Assembly (NCBI GenBank): GCA_027484125.1
Contig: JAIXUI010000121.1
Location: 1-36,497, forward strand
Direction of reading: 5' to 3'
Length of the DNA: 36,497 nucleotides
Source of the DNA: Bacteroidota bacterium
GTDB taxonomy: Bacteria; Bacteroidota; Bacteroidia; UBA7662; JAIXUI01
Below the pieces are notes generated by a model. That model was not told the origin of the DNA. It searched no databases and saw nothing but the letters and a program-made list of their open reading frames with translations. This document shows, one piece after another, positions 33,463 through 36,497 of the stretch. The position numbers and the translations under genes are program-made. Positions within the stretch are counted from its first letter, which is position 1. The number at the start of each line of letters is the position of its first letter.

Positions 33463-34563
33463 TTAATCTTTCCAGTCAACCACAAAGATGTTGGTGTCGC
33501 GGGTTCCTTTGTTATTTCGGTTCGAAGAAAAAACCAATTTCTTTCCATTGGGAGAAAACATCGGAAAAGCATCGAATACTTTGTCGAATGAGATTTGCTC
33601 TAAGTCACTTCCGTCTTCATTTACCATAAACAAATTGAATTGGTAACCCCGTTTGCTGCGATGGTTGGATGAGAAGATGATTTTTTTGCCGGATGGGTGA
33701 TAAAATGGTGCCCAATTGGCTTTGCCAAGCTTTGTAACTTGCTTGAGATTGCTGCCATCTACGTTACATGTGTAGATTTCCATGTTGGTGGGAGCTACTA
33801 GTCCCTCTTTTAAAAGGGCTTTGTACTCGGCAATGTCACTATCTGAAGTAGGTCTTGATGCCCTGAAAACGAGTTTTTTAGAATCCGGTGAGAAGAATGC
33901 TCCTCCGTCATAACCAAGTCCTTTAGTGACTTGTTTCAGGTTTTTACCGTTGATGTCCATGGTCCAAAGCTCAAGGTCTCCACTGCGATCAGAAGTGAAA
34001 ACAATCTTTTTCCCATCAGGAGAAACGGTTGCTTCTGCATCATATCCAGGGTGGTTGGTGAGTTTCTTTTGGATTTTGCCTTTGAGGTCGGTTATGACGA
34101 TATCGAAGGTGGAATAAATGGGCCACAGGTATTTGCCATCGGCTCTTCTCTGTGGTTCTGGTGGACATGCTGCACCTCCACCTTCTGTTGTGGCGAAGAG
34201 AACGGACTTATTGCCCGGCATAAAGTAAGCACAGGTGGTTCGGCCTTTACCAGAACTCATCATGGCAGGCGCTATTTCGGCGGGTGCCGGGGTCTCGTCT
34301 TTGATCAGGAAAATCTGGTCGCACTGAACCCCCCATTTTTTATTGTTAGATTGGAATACCAGGTGTTTGTTGTCAAAACTCCAGTAAGCCTCTGCATTAT
34401 CCCCGCCAAATGTCAATTGACGGATGTTGGTGAAGTGTTTTTCTTCAGGATTTAATAAGGTGTCTGTCGTAAAAGCAGGCGTTGTTGTGGAGGAACGGAT
34501 TGGTTCGGTCATAAAGGCGAGTCCGCAAAGTGCCGCTGGCAACAACAACAGGTATTTGTTCAT
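33463..34563 (-). CDS. PD40 (TolB-like) beta-propeller protein, exported
   Basis: A 366-residue protein. The ATG at 34563 precedes the signal peptide (MNKYLLLLPAALCGLAFM), and a -7 box 5 nt upstream supports it; the longer frame starts at TTG. The mature part has PD40 repeats, each with a pattern like SPDGKKIVFTSDRSGDLELW, SPDSKKLVFRASRP, HPSGKKIIFSSNHRS and SPNGKKLVFSSNR, forming a six-bladed or similar propeller. A Cys pair is present (GVQCD; TCAYF; AACPPEP). Such proteins may bind partner proteins or peptides in the periplasm; a specific role is not known. It heads the run with the GT2 and ROK genes, whose joint expression may be only organisational. Confidence 0.88.
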   Translation of the reverse strand: MNKYLLLLPAALCGLAFMTEPIRSSTTTPAFTTDTLLNPEEKHFTNIRQLTFGGDNAEAYWSFDNKHLVFQSNNKKWGVQCDQIFLIKDETPAPAEIAPAMMSSGKGRTTCAYFMPGNKSVLFATTEGGGAACPPEPQRRADGKYLWPIYSTFDIVITDLKGKIQKKLTNHPGYDAEATVSPDGKKIVFTSDRSGDLELWTMDINGKNLKQVTKGLGYDGGAFFSPDSKKLVFRASRPTSDSDIAEYKALLKEGLVAPTNMEIYTCNVDGSNLKQVTKLGKANWAPFYHPSGKKIIFSSNHRSKRGYQFNLFMVNEDGSDLEQISFDKVFDAFPMFSPNGKKLVFSSNRNNKGTRDTNIFVVDWKD

Positions 34564-34568
34564 GTCCA

Positions 34569-34576
34569 CAAAACTA
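34569..34576 (-). promoter_or_regulatory. -7 box for the PD40-GT2-ROK operon
   Basis: The minus-strand TAGTTTTG fits TAnnTTTG and lies 5 nt before the ATG at 34563. The mRNA would be essentially leaderless. No TTG is seen at the usual -33 distance. Confidence 0.55.
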
Positions 34577-34693
34577 TAAAGCCAATTCAATCTACTTTGT
34601 ATTCTCGTCTAAATAAAACCGTATTCAAGCAAGTTCTTGACATAACTATGGATATTATTAAACGCTAAGCTTTTATGCTTGATGCTATCGCGC

Positions 34694-34701
34694 TAATTTT
34701 G
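34694..34701 (+). promoter_or_regulatory. -7 box for the TPR lipoprotein-thrS operon
   Basis: TAATTTTG fits TAnnTTTG and lies 7 nt before the ATG at 34709, giving a leader of about 3 nt. The intergenic region of 145 nt holds this box and the divergent one of the PD40 gene; nothing else clear is seen in it. Confidence 0.55.
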
Positions 34702-34708
34702 CCGCCTC

Positions 34709-35752
34709 ATGATTTGGAAATCTTTGCTGCGCCTGCTGCCAGTTGCTCTATTAGCGTTGAACCTTTTGGGTTGTTCCGGAGGTCAGTCAACCAAGGAAAA
34801 AGAGGTAGTTGCCAAGGATAGTCTTTTTACAGACAGCGTTTTTACGCTCAATGAAGAACTAATCGCACTCACTAAAACCATTAATCAGAGTCCGGAAAAT
34901 CCGGAAAACTACCACAACCGCGCGTTGGCCTTAATGAAAGTACGCCAATGGAAGCGAGCTCTGGCTGATTTAGAAATAGCTTTTCGTTTTGATACGCTTA
35001 ACGCAGCTTACTTCACCACCCTTCATACTTTAAACGTGAAAATGGGTGCACCGGTGCAAGCGGAAAATGCAATCGAAAAAGCACTTAAAATCAATCCTAA
35101 ATATGCGCTTGCTCATATCAAAAAGGGAGAGTGGTTGTTTTATAAACGCGAATACGAACCGGCTTTTACAGCCCTCAATCAAGGGCTGAAACTCGATCCA
35201 ACCATTGCTGAAGGGTATTATTGGAAAGGAATGATTTATTTGGAACAGAAAAATCCGGTAAAATCTATGTCAAGCTTTCAAACAACGCTTGAGCTCGATC
35301 CTTCCTTCTACGAAGCGTATCTTCAAATGGGGCTTTATTACTCCGCTAAAAATGATACGCTTGCCAGTCGCTATTTCCAAAATGCCATCAGAACCGATAG
35401 CACCAGGGATGAAGGTTGGTACGCTTTGGGCATGTGGCATCAAAACCGAGGTAGCTTCGACTTAGCTCGCGATGCTTATCTTCAACTTATTAAATTCCAG
35501 CCAAGTCAGCCTTTAGCCTTGTTCAACCTGGGCTATCTGGCGCTTGGTAATAACAAACTGGATGAAGCCATTGATTGGTTTTCCCGTTCATGGGAAGCCA
35601 ATAACCTCTACGCAGATGCATTGTTCAATAGAGGCTATTGCTTTCTCCTCAAAGGTGATAAAAACCGGGCTAAGCTCGACTTTCAAAAAACATTAGAAAT
35701 TGACCCCAAACACGCCTTGGCTAAAGCAAGGCTCTCAGAATTAAAATCATGA
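34709..35752 (+). CDS. TPR-repeat lipoprotein
   Basis: A 347-residue exported protein with a lipobox LLGC (Cys22) after the hydrophobic signal (MIWKSLLRLLPVALLALNL). From about residue 60 it is built of seven or eight tetratricopeptide repeats, for example NYHNRALALMKVRQWKRALA, AEGYYWKGMIYLEQKNPVKS, ADALFNRGYCFLLKGDKNRA, each ending near a DP-x motif (LKLDPT, LELDPS, LEIDPK). TPR arrays are protein-binding scaffolds; in this phylum TPR lipoproteins often serve envelope assembly complexes, but the partner is unknown. Its stop codon overlaps the thrS start (ATGA), so expression of thrS is probably coupled to it. Confidence 0.9.
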   Translation: MIWKSLLRLLPVALLALNLLGCSGGQSTKEKEVVAKDSLFTDSVFTLNEELIALTKTINQSPENPENYHNRALALMKVRQWKRALADLEIAFRFDTLNAAYFTTLHTLNVKMGAPVQAENAIEKALKINPKYALAHIKKGEWLFYKREYEPAFTALNQGLKLDPTIAEGYYWKGMIYLEQKNPVKSMSSFQTTLELDPSFYEAYLQMGLYYSAKNDTLASRYFQNAIRTDSTRDEGWYALGMWHQNRGSFDLARDAYLQLIKFQPSQPLALFNLGYLALGNNKLDEAIDWFSRSWEANNLYADALFNRGYCFLLKGDKNRAKLDFQKTLEIDPKHALAKARLSELKS

Positions 35753-36497
35753 TCACGGTAACCCTACCCGACGGTGCCCAGCGGCAATATCCTGCCGGAA
35801 CCACTGCGCTTGATGTTGCGAAAAGCATCAGCGAAGGCTTAGCCAGGCGCATGCTTGCTGCTAAAGTAAATGGAGAGGTCAGAGATCTTCTTCGCCCAAT
35901 TCAAGAAGATTGCTCCTTAGAGTTGCTTTCTTGGGAAAGTGATGAAGCCAAAAAAACATTCTGGCACTCTTCCGCTCACTTGATGGCTGAAGCTTTAGAA
36001 GCCTTATATCCTGGAATTAAATTGGGTATCGGACCAGCCATTGAAAGAGGGTTTTATTATGACATCGACTTCGGCGACCATGTTTTCTCTTCAGATCATT
36101 TCGAGCAAATTGAAGCAAAAATGCTCGAATTGGCAGGAAAAGGAAGTACCTACCTTCGTTCTGAAGTAAGCAAGAACGACGCTATCAAGTATTTCACGGA
36201 AAAAGGTGATCCCTATAAACTGGAGCTTATCCAAGATTTGAATGATGGTGATATCACCTTCTACCAACAAGGCGACTTCGTAGATTTATGCAAAGGCCCA
36301 CATATCCCCAATACTTCTGCAATCAAAGCAGTAAAACTGCTTAATACCGCCGGAGCTTATTGGAGAGGAAATGAAAAGAACAAACAACTTACCCGCATTT
36401 ATGCAGTAACCTTCCCCGATAAAAAGGAATTAAAGGAATACTTGCATGTGTTGGAAGAAGCGAAAAAACGAGATCACCGTAAGTTGGGTAAAGAACT
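35749..36497 (+). CDS. thrS: Threonyl-tRNA synthetase, N-terminal part (cut by window edge)
   Basis: An open frame of 249 codons runs from the ATG at 35749 off the right edge. It starts with a TGS domain (MITVTLPDGAQRQYPAG, then LAAKVNGEVRDL), followed by the editing domain with the zinc-type motif FWHSSAHLMAEAL, the HxxxH-like element HSSAH, GIGPAIERGFYYDIDF and DLCKGPHIPNT. This is the canonical beginning of ThrRS, which charges tRNA-Thr and clears Ser-tRNA-Thr. The catalytic and anticodon-binding domains lie beyond the window. The 4-nt ATGA overlap with the TPR lipoprotein gene indicates coupling. Confidence 0.96.
   Translation, partial: MITVTLPDGAQRQYPAGTTALDVAKSISEGLARRMLAAKVNGEVRDLLRPIQEDCSLELLSWESDEAKKTFWHSSAHLMAEALEALYPGIKLGIGPAIERGFYYDIDFGDHVFSSDHFEQIEAKMLELAGKGSTYLRSEVSKNDAIKYFTEKGDPYKLELIQDLNDGDITFYQQGDFVDLCKGPHIPNTSAIKAVKLLNTAGAYWRGNEKNKQLTRIYAVTFPDKKELKEYLHVLEEAKKRDHRKLGKE

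Noticed and set aside
33931-34455. 174-codon open frame on the plus strand inside the PD40 gene
   Set aside because: It lies opposite clear PD40 repeats and has no promoter or domain pattern.
1-36497. Mobile elements, prophage, CRISPR or toxin-antitoxin modules
   Set aside because: No transposase, integrase, direct-repeat array or small toxin-antitoxin pair was found on either strand.

Overview
The window is a stretch of chromosome from a member of the Bacteroidota, probably Flavobacteriales or a close relative; genus cannot be told from the sequence. Evidence: three secreted proteins end in type IX secretion (T9SS) sorting domains; families typical of the phylum are present (HYC_CC_PP-type protein, Reg_prop/Y_Y_Y histidine kinase, CxxCH anchor-type proteins, GH3-family enzyme); and promoters match the Bacteroidota -7 box TAnnTTTG rather than TATAAT. 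I see no insertion sequence, prophage, CRISPR array, rRNA or integration site. Coding density is high and no gap exceeds about 300 bases apart from the sucC-prfB interval, which holds tRNA-His, two promoters and a terminator.

Layout. 1-2.2 kb (-): two tandem secreted proteins, each with one CxxCH motif; the first is cut by the window edge. 2.4-3.6 kb (-): sucC. 3.7-8.2 kb (+): tRNA-His, a terminator, then prfB, a YdcF-like protein, an SLC1-type symporter and xseA. 8.2-9.9 kb (-): a large GT-C-like membrane protein. 10.0-10.6 kb (+): xseB and an overlapping orphan gene. 10.6-12.7 kb (-): GH3-family enzyme followed 3 nt later by a LysE-family exporter. 12.8-15.2 kb (+): rfbA, galE and a PyrR-like phosphoribosyltransferase. 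15.2-15.9 kb (-): DsbA/FrnE-like protein. 16.0-17.3 kb (+): a lipoprotein DNA/RNA endonuclease. 17.3-21.7 kb (-): a 1444-residue T9SS surface protein, divergent from a histidine kinase and response regulator (21.8-25.5 kb, +). 25.6-29.8 kb (+): serine hydrolase, secreted propeller-like protein, prfA, menE. 29.8-31.7 kb (-): HYC protein, heavy-metal-binding (HMA) protein, outer-membrane barrel candidate. 31.7-34.6 kb (-): PD40 propeller protein, polyprenol-phosphate mannosyltransferase-like enzyme, ROK kinase. 34.7 kb to the end (+): TPR lipoprotein overlapping thrS, which runs off the window.

How the genes work together. Housekeeping genes (sucC, prfA, prfB, thrS, tRNA-His, xseA/xseB, menE) are interleaved with envelope and secretion genes. 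The most distinctive signals are: (i) a set of genes whose -7 box lies only 4-7 nt before the start codon, implying leaderless mRNAs; (ii) the tight GH3-LysE pair, which suggests synthesis and export of an amino-acid conjugate; (iii) a small cysteine-rich metal-handling locus; (iv) prfB without its programmed frameshift; and (v) an intrinsic terminator placed inside the coding end of a converging gene. Nothing here is clearly a whole new defence or mobile system; the GH3-LysE and HYC-HMA-barrel loci are the best candidates for under-described biology.
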